DNA from: Natrinema gelatinilyticum
GTDB taxonomy: Archaea > Halobacteriota > Halobacteria > Halobacteriales > Natrialbaceae
NCBI RefSeq assembly: GCF_024266705.1
Contig: NZ_CP100756.1
Span: forward strand, 434,001 to 498,000
Direction: 5' to 3'
Length of the DNA: 64,000 nt
In this document: positions 34,486 through 43,803 of the stretch, piece after piece
Position numbering within the stretch: the first letter of the stretch is position 1
Layout: each line of letters starts with the position of its first letter
Notes under the pieces: model-generated
The model's database searches: none
Seen by the model: the letters and a program-made list of their open reading frames with translations, nothing else
What the model was told of the DNA's origin: nothing
Position numbers and translations under genes: made by a program

Positions 34486-35538
34486 TCAATAGAGGGATTT
34501 CCAGAAGAACGGATAGCTCTCGACCGCGACGGTTCGAAGGAGCGCCGGACCACGACCGGCGTGAACGACCCCGTTCATCGCAACTATCGCGGCGTTGTCA
34601 CCGAGGTGTACGACTCTCGGATGCCATCGGATGTCGTGTTCTCTCGGTCGTCGTCCCCGAACGTCACGAACGGCGTTCTTTGCAGCAGTTCTGGCTTCTC
34701 GCCCCGCCGAGTAGCCGTCGTTTACTTTTCCCGGATAATCGACCACGTCGCCGGCTGCATACACGTCGTCGGTCCCATCGCAGCGGAGGAAGCGATCGAC
34801 TCGCAGGCCGCGGTCGGTCACCGGGAGGCCGAACCGTTGGATCACCGGATTCGGTCGGACGCCTCCCGCCCAAATGGTCAGGTCGCTTTGCTCGGCGCGT
34901 CCGTCGTCGAGAACGACGCGATCCTCCGTCACATCACTCACTCGAGCATCCGATCGAACGTCGACCGATCGGTGTCGGAGGTGTCGTTCGGCGAGCCGAC
35001 CCGCCCGCGGCGGAAAGTCTGGGAGCAAACGGTGACTCGACGTGAGGAGCGTCGAGTCAACGTTTTCGGGGATGGTCGAGAGCGTCGCGGCCGTCTCGAC
35101 GCCTACGGGCCCCCCGCCGACAATGACGACATCGTGAACGTCGGGAGACCTCACTCCGTCCCGTACCTCGCGTGCGTCGGTCCGGATATCGGAGACGTGT
35201 CTCCGATCGTCGATCGAGTACGTCGTCACGCCGCCGACCGCAATCAGGAGTGTATCGAAGGTCAGTGCCCCGCTCCGAAGTTCTATCTTGTGGTTCGATA
35301 CGTCCACCTCGTTGGCGATACCCTGGACGAAGGTGACGTCCTTGTCGCGGAACACGCTTCGGAGGTCGAGGCACGCGTCGGCAAACGGCGTCCCCTCGAG
35401 CACATCGTAAAGGAGAAACGAGAACACGTGGAAATCCCGATCGGAGACGACGACCACGTCCGTCTCGTCGGCCCGCTCGAGGGACGCCGCCGCGATCAAT
35501 CCCGCTTCGCCGCACCCGAGGACGACTGTCCGTTCCAT
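34486..35538 (-). CDS. FAD/NAD(P)-dependent oxidoreductase (NDH-2/SQR-like)
   Basis: The protein has 350 aa. The FAD-binding start is VVLGCGEAGLIAAASLERA, a second dinucleotide motif is DVVIVGGGPVGVETAATLST, and the FAD-ribityl motif is TDDVYAAGDVVDYPG. The C-terminus ends in hydrophobic-aromatic YPFFWKSLY, possibly a membrane-contact helix as in type II NADH dehydrogenases. No redox Cys pair is visible, which argues against a thioredoxin-reductase or disulfide role. Electron acceptor likely menaquinone (inference). 80 bp separate it from the antiporter gene upstream, same strand. Confidence 0.85.
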   Translation of the reverse strand: MERTVVLGCGEAGLIAAASLERADETDVVVVSDRDFHVFSFLLYDVLEGTPFADACLDLRSVFRDKDVTFVQGIANEVDVSNHKIELRSGALTFDTLLIAVGGVTTYSIDDRRHVSDIRTDAREVRDGVRSPDVHDVVIVGGGPVGVETAATLSTIPENVDSTLLTSSHRLLPDFPPRAGRLAERHLRHRSVDVRSDARVSDVTEDRVVLDDGRAEQSDLTIWAGGVRPNPVIQRFGLPVTDRGLRVDRFLRCDGTDDVYAAGDVVDYPGKVNDGYSAGREARTAAKNAVRDVRGRRPREHDIRWHPRVVHLGDNAAIVAMNGVVHAGRGPALLRTVAVESYPFFWKSLY

Positions 35539-35618
35539 CGTTTCTGGGACCCCCGTTCCGTGAGTCTACGGGTCCGAAACACGTCAGGTCGCTCGGACCC
35601 GCATCCGTGTCGCCGATC

Positions 35619-36905
35619 TCAGACGTTGGCGAACGTCGACGATGAGTCTGTTTCGTCTCGATCCTCCGACTGCTGTTGTACTCGTCCGATCGAGCGGCCG
35701 TATAGTTTCGTCAGGGGCGTCGCCGTGATGCCGTGGACCAGTATCGAACTCGCGACGACGAGGCTGGTCACGCCCCAGACGAGTTCGTTGCCCAGGAGCC
35801 GGTGAGTGATGGTCGCATAGAAGATCGCCGCAATACCGATCGGCCCGAACCAGCCGGCAAAGAGCGCACCGCGTGTCCCGATCGGATCGACGGTGCGGTC
35901 GAACACGACCATCATGGGCACGCGCCGGAACAGGAGGATGCAACCCGCGAGCGCAACACCCGACCAGCCCAGGGCGAGCCACTGGTCCCACGGCAGCGCC
36001 AGGCCGAAGAGGACGAAGATCGGGAACGTGAACAGGCGAAGCACCGTCTCCTGGACCTTCTGTTCGTCGACTTCGTCGGTCGCCTCGGCAAACCGGTTGA
36101 AGAGTAGCCCAGCGACGAATACCGCGAGGATGCCGTCGCTTCCGAGCAGTTTGACGCCGCCGAGGACGGCAAAGGTGAACGCGACGGTCACGCTGAGCAG
36201 CGACGACTTCTCGAGGAAGGCGCGTTCGCTGGACTCGCTCTCGATCCAGCCGGCCGTGGCACCGACGGCCGCGCCGATGGCGATGGCCGCGCCGACCTCC
36301 CAGAGCAGCGTCCCGACCACCCAGTCGACGATCGCTCGCTCGGGCGGGTACAGGAGGACCAGCAGCGGAAGGAAGACGAGCGGGTACGCGAGCCCGTCGT
36401 TAGCTCCCGATTCGGCGGTGAGAAGGTTTCGTATCGACGACGGAATGTACCTCTCCGCGATATTGCCCGTGACGATCGTGCCGGCGAGAACCGGATCGGT
36501 CGGCGTCACGATTGCGCCGATGAGAAGTGCGGTCCAGCCGGAAACGTTCACCAGTACGTAGACGAGCCCGCTGCTGACGAGCCACTTGCCGACCATCCCC
36601 GGGACGAGAACCGCCGACATCGCTCGAGCGTTCGTCGGAACATACCGTTGCGGGAGCCTGAGCGCGGCTGCCATGACAGCGAGTCCGACCGTGACTCTGG
36701 CGAACTGCTCCAGAACGGCGAAGGGATCGGATATCCCGCCGAGGTGGAGGATGTCCAGTCCGTAGGGGCCCAGAGCGACGCCCAGGGCCGCCGCAGCCAT
36801 TGGTTCCGAGGGCAAGTAGGACCTGTCCTGTAGCAATTCGGAGACGAGGCTCAAGACGAGGGTCAGGCCGCCGATCGACAGGAGCGCAATGTTCAGGTCT
36901 CGCAT
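35619..36905 (-). CDS. CPA1-family Na+(K+)/H+ antiporter
   Basis: The protein has 428 aa and about 12-13 helices. GAIVTPTDPVLAGTIVTG holds the transport Asp of CPA exchangers, and LTAESGANDGLAYPLVFLPL the ND pair and the conserved Glu. Electroneutral Na+/H+ exchange is known for this group; salt-in halophiles use it for sodium extrusion and pH control. I chose the ATG at 36905 (MRDLNIALLSIGG); an in-frame extension upstream is hydrophilic and Arg-rich. The C-terminal tail (KLYGRSIGRVQQQSEDRDET) is short and acidic. Confidence 0.9.
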   Translation of the reverse strand: MRDLNIALLSIGGLTLVLSLVSELLQDRSYLPSEPMAAAALGVALGPYGLDILHLGGISDPFAVLEQFARVTVGLAVMAAALRLPQRYVPTNARAMSAVLVPGMVGKWLVSSGLVYVLVNVSGWTALLIGAIVTPTDPVLAGTIVTGNIAERYIPSSIRNLLTAESGANDGLAYPLVFLPLLVLLYPPERAIVDWVVGTLLWEVGAAIAIGAAVGATAGWIESESSERAFLEKSSLLSVTVAFTFAVLGGVKLLGSDGILAVFVAGLLFNRFAEATDEVDEQKVQETVLRLFTFPIFVLFGLALPWDQWLALGWSGVALAGCILLFRRVPMMVVFDRTVDPIGTRGALFAGWFGPIGIAAIFYATITHRLLGNELVWGVTSLVVASSILVHGITATPLTKLYGRSIGRVQQQSEDRDETDSSSTFANV

Positions 36906-37090
36906 GGTTCGATCCCGGAGTCGGACTGTGAGTGAACCCGTTCCGACGTCGAGTGTTCGAATGTCTGCGAGCGACGGAATAGGAATTCGGCCTGCGTTCG
37001 CACTCCTCTCGCGCTGCGTTCGCACGACGGTGGACGATCGGCAGTCGCCGGTGTGAGACCTACCTTCCTGCGCGGCGACGGTCCGTTCGA

Positions 37091-37606
37091 ATGGTCAACG
37101 CCTTCTGGCTCGACCGCGACGTAGAGCAGGCAGCGGCGTGGCTCGTCGATCGGCACGTGACCAGCAGCGTTTTCGAGTGCTCGATGGTGCTTTCGACCGC
37201 GGTACGACTGAATGGCTTTCCGGAATCCGACGCGCCGTATTTCACCCATCAGAACCATCCGCTGACCCGCTGGGCGGCGCGGTCGGCCGCCAACTGGCGC
37301 TACCTGCGCGACTACACCGGGGCTGCCCACGAGGAGTGGCGCTACCGCTGGGACCACGACTCGACCGAGCGCCACGGCTGCTGGGACGCGGTCCACTCTC
37401 TGGACGGGGCGGCCGTCTTCGACCTCGAGTGGGCGGCCGAGGGTCGCGACGATCCGCCTCAGCTCACGGGAGAGTGGAGTGCCGACGACTACGTCGACGC
37501 CTACCGGTACTACTACGCGAACGAGAAACGACACCTGTTCAGCTGGTCGAAGGATCGGTCGATGCCCCCGTGGATTAGCGAGTACACGGTCGACGACGGC
37601 GGGTGA
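37091..37606 (+). CDS. Unknown protein resembling a phage/virus-associated family
   Basis: The protein has 171 aa and is Trp/His-rich. MVNAFWLDRDVEQAAAWLVD, RHVTSSVFECSMVLSTAVRL and FTHQNHPLTRWAARSAANWR contain a scattered pattern (D.HV … LSTA … NHP..W..S..N) that I recall in small phage and nucleocytoviral proteins of unknown function. No membrane segment. It diverges from the antiporter. The hairpin element copy 2 lies about 110 bp downstream. Function unknown; a DNA- or nucleotide-related role is only a guess. Confidence 0.7.
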   Translation: MVNAFWLDRDVEQAAAWLVDRHVTSSVFECSMVLSTAVRLNGFPESDAPYFTHQNHPLTRWAARSAANWRYLRDYTGAAHEEWRYRWDHDSTERHGCWDAVHSLDGAAVFDLEWAAEGRDDPPQLTGEWSADDYVDAYRYYYANEKRHLFSWSKDRSMPPWISEYTVDDGG

Positions 37607-37961
37607 ACGCCACGCAACGAAACGACGACGCGGCGAGCGCCGCTGGTCCATGCCAGGGACGTCGACGATGGCAGGTCGGTCAAATCGGCGACGGAGCGGT
37701 CGACCTCGAGGCTTGTACGGTCTGCTGTACCGATGTACCGGTGCACCCGCAGGACGGTCGCGGTTGCACCGGCAATGACTCACAGTAGTCCGAATGTACC
37801 GCCGCCGTTCGCGACGCGAAAACGGAGTGGTTCGCAGAGAGGGGCTCACCGCTGCCGGTGCTCTGGACCGTGACGGGGATGGCCGAGACGAATCAACTCG
37901 AGCGACTGTCGAGCAGAAGTCGGCAAAAGGGTGTTTGCCGACACCGGCGTAGTCCCGCACG
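37607..37961. other. Intergenic region holding hairpin element copy 2
   Basis: 355 bp without a supported gene. The middle is the 81-bp palindrome. The flanks are GC-rich and non-coding-looking. The last ~60 bp lead to the UDG-family gene and hold no obvious TATA box. Confidence 0.45.
37715..37795. repeat. 81-bp palindromic hairpin element, copy 2
   Basis: Arms 37715-37750 and 37760-37795 flank a 9-base loop AGGACGGTC. By eye 23 of 36 arm positions pair, with the best stem next to the loop (CCGGTGCA…CCGC). The left arm is most similar (about 32/36) to the reverse complement of the right arm of copy 1, and the right arm (about 31/36) to the left arm of copy 1, so the arms are exchanged while the loop keeps its direction. 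Confidence 0.85.
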
Positions 37962-38567
37962 ATGACCGATCAGATCGAGTGGGAGTTCGAGACGGAGTTC
38001 GCGAACGCGCTCGAAGCAGTACCCGACGATCAATACGATCGAGAACGGTTCGTCCCCGGCGTCGGGCCGTTGTCCGCGGACGTGATGCTCATCGGCGAAG
38101 CCCCAGGCAAACAAGAGGTCGAGCAGGGTGAGCCGTTCGTCGGCCAGGCCGGGGCGCAGCTCGATCGCGTTCTCGAGGAGAGTGGGCACGACCGTTTGGA
38201 GCTGTACATTACGAATCTCGTCAAGGTGCGACCGCCCGAGAACCGCGATCCGTACGTCGCCGAGATCGAGGCCTGGTGGCCGGTCCTCGAAGCCGAGATA
38301 GAACGCGTCGACCCGAACGTGCTCGTTCCGCTGGGGAGTTTCGCCACCGACGAACTCCTCGACACCGACGAAACGATCACGGATCTGCACGGCCGGGTGT
38401 TCGAGAGCGGGTTCCAGCACACCACGGACTCCTCGAACGGGCGCGGTTCGCGAGAGGGCGAGGGGCGGACCGTCGTTCCGGCGTTCCACCCGGCAGCGGC
38501 ACTCTACGACCGCAGTAAGGTCGACGTAATACAGTCGGACCTGGCGACCGCCCTCGAACGGGCCTGA
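37962..38567 (+). CDS. Uracil-DNA glycosylase superfamily protein without Fe-S cysteines
   Basis: The protein has 201 aa. [20 protein letters not shown] followed by [20 protein letters not shown] is the UDG-fold motif 1 region, and [17 protein letters not shown] the C-terminal motif with its His. [14 protein letters not shown] sits between. Type 4 and 5 UDGs normally carry four Cys for a 4Fe-4S cluster; this protein contains no Cys at all. It may be a cluster-free branch of the family. It excises uracil or other damaged bases if active. The start [13 protein letters not shown] leaves room for only a short N-terminus before motif 1. Confidence 0.85.
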   Translation: MTDQIEWEFETEFANALEAVPDDQYDRERFVPGVGPLSADVMLIGEAPGKQEVEQGEPFVGQAGAQLDRVLEESGHDRLELYITNLVKVRPPENRDPYVAEIEAWWPVLEAEIERVDPNVLVPLGSFATDELLDTDETITDLHGRVFESGFQHTTDSSNGRGSREGEGRTVVPAFHPAAALYDRSKVDVIQSDLATALERA

Positions 38568-38624
38568 AGCGAACTGCGAGGTCCTCGTCCGCCGCCATCA
38601 AAACCGGCTTCGGTCCGCCGACCG

Positions 38625-38905
38625 TCAGTCGGCTGTCGACGCTTTCCTCCCTCCGCTGGCGCGGGCATCGTCGATCAATTCCTGGACGTCGATTCTGCGA
38701 CCCTGGTCGGCGTCTCGAAGTCGGCACCGGCCGCAATCTCGGTCTCGTAGGTCGTGGCACCGCGTTCAGTGACGCGGATCCGCTCACCGTCGTACGTGAG
38801 TCGACCGTCGGTCCCCTGGATCGCGTACCCTCCTGGGGACTCGCCGTCGACGCCGGCGCCGCTGACGGAGACGCTCGCGGTTACCGGCTGGCCGTCACGC
38901 TCGAA
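38625..38905 (-). pseudogene. Frameshifted fragment of a secreted/surface-type protein
   Basis: One frame reads ERDGQPVTASVSVSGAGVDG, GYAIQGTDGRLTYDGERIRV and TERGATTYETEIAAGADF, and then a second frame continues DQGRRIDVQELIDDARASGG to a stop. A TGA closes the first frame upstream (near 38903). The repeating V-x-V/TD-G-R/T pattern looks like an Ig-like or carboxypeptidase-regulatory module of surface proteins. At least one frameshift and one missing 5' end make this a relic. Confidence 0.5.
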
Positions 38906-39164
38906 TCAGATCAGGCAACCCGACGGAACTCGAGGGTCGATGTGCCGATTACGAGTTTCCTTCGTCGCGGCCACCGACCGCGGATTGCAGTAGGTTGGCG
39001 ATAACAATGTCGTCGGTTAGTGACCGTCCGGGCAGTGATCAGGAACGTCTTCGCACGTCGAGACCGACGGGACAGTCCAGCAGTCCACGCTCGGTTCGTG
39101 AGAGCGAGACCGACGACGCCGGTCCATCGTCGTCACGTGACCGCTTCGGCGATTTCATCGATCA

Positions 39165-40631
39165 ATGTCGGTTACTGAGCGGATCGTCGACGGCTTCAAG
39201 GCGACGCTCGGGGCTCGCCTCGTCACGAACATCGCCAACGGGGTGTTGATGTTGTTGCTCGCTCGCTTCTTGCTCACTCCCGACGAGTACGGGCTGTTGT
39301 TCTTCGTCGTCGCGGTCCTGGGCGTCGCGAGCATGGTGACCGACCTCGGAAGCGCCCGCTCGGCTGCGCGCTACGTCTCCGAGTACAAGGAGACCGACGA
39401 CGGGAAAATTCCGTATATTCTCCGGACTTCCCTGGGATATCGTCTGGTTTTGATCGCTATCGTTACCAGTACGATGGTCGTCGGCCACGAGCGTCTCGCG
39501 GGCCTCCTCAACACGCCGGAGGCGGCAACGCTGTTGATAGTCGGCGGCATATACCTCGTCTTCCAGTCACTGAACTCCTACGGCCAGACGCTCTTTCAGG
39601 GGTTCAATCGCGTCGAACTCAGCGCTGTCGTCAGCGTCGTCAACAACGTCACGCGGGTCGCATCCGTCATCGCACTGACCGTCCTCGGACTGGGTGTCGT
39701 CGGTGCGATGCTCGGGTACGTGGTGGGCGCGGCGCTCGCGGCGATCGTCACACTGGTCGCTCTCTACCGCCGATTCTACACGGCCTACGACGACGACGGT
39801 GGTGAGAAAGCCCTTCGTAACCGGATGTTCAGGTACAGTATTCCGCTGACCGCGTCGACCAGCGCAAACATACTCGACAACCGAATCGACACGATCCTCG
39901 TCGGATTCCTCCTCAATCCGCTCGCAGTGAGTTACTACGTCCTCAGCAAGCAAATCTCCCAGTTCGTCCTCGTCCCCGCTGGCTCGCTCGGCTTCTCAGT
40001 CTCGCCCACCTACGGCGAGCAGAAAGCGACCGACGCGCTCGAGAAGTCGGCCCGAATCTACGAGTCGACACTGCAGTACGTCCTCCTCCTCTACATTCCC
40101 GCTGCCGTCGGGTTGATCCTCGTCGCGGATCCCGCCGTTCGACTGGTGTTCGGGGCCGATTACGCCGGGGCCGCACCCGTCCTTCAGCTGATGGCGATCT
40201 ACGTCGTCTTCCAGGCCATCACTAACGTGACGACCAACGCCTTAGACTACCTCGGGCGTGCATCTGACCGCGCGGTCGCGAAGGGGGTGACCTCCGCAGC
40301 CAATGCCTGCCTCAACGTGCTCTTGATCCCGCGCTTCGGTGTTCCTGGTGCCGCGTTCGCGACCGTGGTCACCTACGGAATCTACACTACGGTCAACGTC
40401 GCCGTGATGTATCGGGAGCTCGGGTTCGATTACGCACGGATCGCCCGCTCAGTCGCTCTCATCGCCCTGATTTCTGCGAGCATGGGCCTCGCGGTGCTGT
40501 TTTTCGTCCCGTACGTGTCGAACATCGTCGCCCTCGCCGGCGTCATCGGCCTCGGTGTCCTCATCTGGGGCGTTCTCGTGACGCTAAGCGGGCTGGTCGA
40601 TCCAAGGAAAACGATCGCCTTGCTCACCTGA
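39165..40631 (+). CDS. MATE/MVF-like polysaccharide (lipid-linked oligosaccharide) flippase
   Basis: The protein has 488 aa and about 12-14 helices. The N-terminal half contains ARLVTNIANGVLMLLLARFL and GLLFFVVAVLGVASMVTDLG; a mid-protein loop has DDDGGEKALRNRMFRYSIPL and DNRIDTILVGFLLNPLAVSY. These are typical of Wzx/RfbX-type (PST) exporters, and haloarchaeal AglR is of this kind. It moves polyprenyl-linked sugars across the membrane. It is 15 kb away from the UbiA cluster and may serve another glycan. The start MSVTERIVDGFKATLG directly precedes the first helix. Confidence 0.88.
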   Translation: MSVTERIVDGFKATLGARLVTNIANGVLMLLLARFLLTPDEYGLLFFVVAVLGVASMVTDLGSARSAARYVSEYKETDDGKIPYILRTSLGYRLVLIAIVTSTMVVGHERLAGLLNTPEAATLLIVGGIYLVFQSLNSYGQTLFQGFNRVELSAVVSVVNNVTRVASVIALTVLGLGVVGAMLGYVVGAALAAIVTLVALYRRFYTAYDDDGGEKALRNRMFRYSIPLTASTSANILDNRIDTILVGFLLNPLAVSYYVLSKQISQFVLVPAGSLGFSVSPTYGEQKATDALEKSARIYESTLQYVLLLYIPAAVGLILVADPAVRLVFGADYAGAAPVLQLMAIYVVFQAITNVTTNALDYLGRASDRAVAKGVTSAANACLNVLLIPRFGVPGAAFATVVTYGIYTTVNVAVMYRELGFDYARIARSVALIALISASMGLAVLFFVPYVSNIVALAGVIGLGVLIWGVLVTLSGLVDPRKTIALLT

Positions 40632-40800
40632 TCGGGTCCTCAACGGTCGTCACCAGTTCCGATATATATAGATATACCTCGTTCTTTCCGCTACCGAGTC
40701 CCACGAGCGGTGCGACTGGCATCCGTTCTCTCGTCTTTCGTTGCCGGCATCGGTGGGTAACAATACCATTATTGAGCACTCTATATCGGTAACACGATCA

Positions 40801-41693
40801 TGTCAATATTTGATACAGTCAGTAGCCGGACTGTGCACCCGAATCCCGTCCACTCGATACCGATACGCCAGCCGTTCGGTCGTTCGTCGACCGATTCGTG
40901 CGGGACGAGCTCGACGCCGCGGTCGATTCGCTGCCCGAGGCGGCGTTCGAGCCGCGCTCAGTACTGACGTCCCTCTTCGGTGTCGGATACGATGGCTGGT
41001 ACGCCCTCGTCGCAGACGATATCTCCGGCCATCGCCTCGATTGCACCCTCGGCTGGGGTCGGACGACGCCACTTCGTCTCGCACTCGCCGACAGCGTCTC
41101 CAGCTACCGGCGCTCGGACACGGGCCGTCGGTTCCTTGAGCCTATACGGAACTCGACGGCGACGACGTCGTTCCGATCGACGGCGACGATATCACGTCGG
41201 CGATCGACGGTCGCTCGTTCGACACGATCGTCACGACGGGACCGCGACCACTGGATCGCGAGTTCTTCGACCACGTCGATCGCTCGCCGCGTTCGCGTTC
41301 GGCGGCTTCGAGGCTGGCGTTCGAGCGACCCTGCTTGAGGAGACCCCATATTCGATCCGCGTCGCCGACTGCGATGCGACCGGCATCCGACCGCGAACGT
41401 TCGCCACCTCTCTCGGCCACTCGCTCGTGAGACAGATCGATATCCACTTCGAGACGGGGAGTCCCTGGCGCTTCCACGCGAACCCCCGCGAAACAGTCGA
41501 CCGGCTCTCCGTTCTCTTCGATGGTCTCGACCAGGTATCGCGCCGGCTCGGCGAAGCGCGAACGAGCAGTGCCGGTGTCAGCCTCTCTCCGACGACCGAA
41601 TCATCCCCAACCGATCCCGAGACACCGGCCGGTCACCACCGTCCGGAATCTTCCACCGATTTCGACGCCTCCCGCGAACCCGGTCATCGGTGA
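40801..41693 (+). pseudogene. Multiply frameshifted gene of an unrecognised family
   Basis: Three coding-like stretches follow one another in different frames. A: RDELDAAVDSLPEAAFEPRS then VLTSLFGVGYDGWYALVADD (about 40880-41120). B: ELDGDDVVPIDGDDITSAID then GRSFDTIVTTGPRPLDREFF (about 41140-41280). C: LAAFAFGGFEAGVRATLLEE, SIRVADCDATGIRPRTFATS and HFETGSPWRFHANPRETVDR (about 41290-41570). A further shift separates the start region (40801) from A. The protein does not match a family I know. GC3 stays high, so decay is recent. Confidence 0.6.
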
Positions 41694-41947
41694 GGCGAAC
41701 GGACCGACGTCGCCGTCGATGGCGGGTTCGGATTCGAACCAGAGGCGCGAGGCGTACGGGTGAAACTCGAGGGTGAGTACTGTAGGGGGGACGAAACACG
41801 GTTCGGCGACGATACCGTCGATAGCGACGAGAACGCAGACAGAACGATACCGACGTGCAAAACGAGAAGCCAGACAGACGGTCAGACCAGACAGACCGGA
41901 CACGAATTGGGTCGATCACCGGCGACCAAAACTCGATACGCGCCCGC

Positions 41948-42214
41948 TTATTGGATCGAGTACCCGGCGGCGAGGGTCAATAGGAGCACCATGAACAATG
42001 CCGTGAGCATCAGGTAGGTGATCGAGCGCGGTTCGTCTTTCAGGTGCTGGAAATAGCCGGCGATCAGTGACGTCTTGGTGGCGGCCAGGATTAGCGTTCC
42101 GGTGACCGCCATCCCGTAGGTGAAGATGCCCTCGAAGTGGAAGAAGACAAATTTTCCCGTCGCTAACAACATCAGTGCTACGTAGACCAGGGCGTAGGTC
42201 CGAACGCTCGTCAT
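41948..42214 (-). CDS. Cytochrome c oxidase subunit IV-type protein
   Basis: The protein has 88 aa and three helices: YALVYVALMLLATGKFVFFH, MAVTGTLILAATKTSLIAGY and LMLTALFMVLLLTLAAGYSI. FQHLKDEPRSITYL between them fits COX4_pro. These small subunits stabilise haem-copper oxidases. I chose the ATG at 42214 (MTSVRTYALV); the in-frame upstream extension is Arg/Ser-rich. It belongs to the oxidase locus that continues to 48178 but is read in the opposite direction from its neighbour. Confidence 0.82.
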   Translation of the reverse strand: MTSVRTYALVYVALMLLATGKFVFFHFEGIFTYGMAVTGTLILAATKTSLIAGYFQHLKDEPRSITYLMLTALFMVLLLTLAAGYSIQ

Positions 42215-42348
42215 TGGTGGGGATTGTGAGTGATGGCTACTTATACCTTCCTCATGCCATCGAATGGATCGCGGCACCCGACGTGAACGCGATCGGTTGA
42301 AAAACACAAAGCGACACGTAGATGCGTCGCCAGCGTGACTAGCCGGCA

Positions 42349-43749
42349 ATGAGTGAACGTTCGGCTCTCGCTCGCCGGACCGGTATCGTACTGGCACTCG
42401 CACTCGTGGCCCTTACCGGAGGGATCGGCGTCGTCGCCGCGAGCAACGTCGCCGCGGGCCTCACCGGGTCGACCGACGTGACGGTTCCGACGTGGCTGTA
42501 TCTCGCGACGGGAGGCGGTACCGTCGGCGCCTCGGCGCTGCTGACGATGCTCGTCACCGACCGCGGCGTGATCGGAACCTACCACGACCGCGCGCTCGAG
42601 GCACCGGCCCGACGACTGGTGGCCGCCGGGTCATTTCTTCTCGGCGCAATCGGTGTCCTCGGACTCGCGGTCATCGCCGTCGCCGGGATCGCCGGGCCGA
42701 ATATCGGTCTGGTCAGCGCGACCGTCTTGGCGACGTTCGTCGGCGGACGCGCACTGCTGACGATCGTGACCTACACTGTCGGGAATCCGTGGCCGGCGCT
42801 GAATCCCTGGCGCCGGATCGCGGCGGCGCTGCCGAACGGCTACGAATCGTACCCCGAATCGTACCGCTCCTGGCCCGCTGTCGTGGCTCTGTTGACGTTC
42901 GTCTGGCTCGAGGTCGTCGCACCGTTGACGTCGTCTCCGGACGCGCTTCTCGCGGTTCTCGTCGTGTACTCGCTGTTTACGATCTCGAGTGCGGTCGTCT
43001 ACTCGCCGGAAACGTGGTTTCGCCGCGGCGACCCGCTCTCGCTGTGGTTTCGCTGCTACGGTGCGGTTGCACCGATCCAGCGCACCGACGACGGCTTGAA
43101 ACTGCGATACCCGGGATCGGCGCTGAGCGACGACGAGCTCATCACCGACGCCTCGCTCGTCGCGTTCGTCCTCGCGCTAGTCTGGGAACTGACCTTCAGC
43201 GGGTTCATCGTCACACCACTCGGCGTCAGTACGATCGAAGTACTGGTCGAGCTCGGGATACCGCCGGTCCTCGTCTATCTGGGCTTGCTCGTCGGCGGCT
43301 TCGGTCTGTTCTGGAAGGTATACTGGCTCGCCATCGATCGAACTCGCGAGCGAGCCGAGACGTACCTCTCACGACACTACCTCGGGCTCCGATTTGCCGC
43401 GCCGCTGCTGGCGATTGCAGCGGGCTACCACCTCGCCCACTACGTCAGCTTTGGGCTCTCATTGTGGCCGTCGCTGCTCGACGCCCTGGCGATGCCGCTG
43501 AACCCGCCGCCGAATCCGACCCAGTATGCACTGCCGGGCTGGTTCGGCTACGTCGAGATAGCCGGCATCCTCGTCGGCCACATCCTCGCCGTGTGGATCG
43601 CACACACCGTCTCCTTCGAACTGTTCCCCGGCAAACTGCAGGCGATCAGGAGCCAGTTTCCGCTCATCGTCGTCATGGTCTTTTTCACGATGGTGAGCCT
43701 CTACCTCGTCTCCCAGGGTTCGATGAGCCCGCCGTACGTTCCGAGCTGA
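42349..43749 (+). CDS. Multi-pass membrane protein of the oxidase locus
   Basis: The protein has 466 aa with about 11 helices and few charged loops. Recognisable segments are NPWPALNPWRRIAAALPNGY, SPETWFRRGDPLSLWFRCYG and LRFAAPLLAIAAGYHLAHYV; His residues recur in or next to helices (AGYHLAHYV, VGHILAVWIAHTVS). I do not recognise a named family. Its place between oxidase genes suggests an assembly factor (haem or copper insertion) or an accessory subunit. It diverges from the subunit IV gene by 134 bp. Confidence 0.75.
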   Translation: MSERSALARRTGIVLALALVALTGGIGVVAASNVAAGLTGSTDVTVPTWLYLATGGGTVGASALLTMLVTDRGVIGTYHDRALEAPARRLVAAGSFLLGAIGVLGLAVIAVAGIAGPNIGLVSATVLATFVGGRALLTIVTYTVGNPWPALNPWRRIAAALPNGYESYPESYRSWPAVVALLTFVWLEVVAPLTSSPDALLAVLVVYSLFTISSAVVYSPETWFRRGDPLSLWFRCYGAVAPIQRTDDGLKLRYPGSALSDDELITDASLVAFVLALVWELTFSGFIVTPLGVSTIEVLVELGIPPVLVYLGLLVGGFGLFWKVYWLAIDRTRERAETYLSRHYLGLRFAAPLLAIAAGYHLAHYVSFGLSLWPSLLDALAMPLNPPPNPTQYALPGWFGYVEIAGILVGHILAVWIAHTVSFELFPGKLQAIRSQFPLIVVMVFFTMVSLYLVSQGSMSPPYVPS

Positions 43750-43803
43750 GGTCCCACGTCGAACCGGCAAACACTTGCTCGCACCGCCGTAATGGTCGAC
43801 TGA

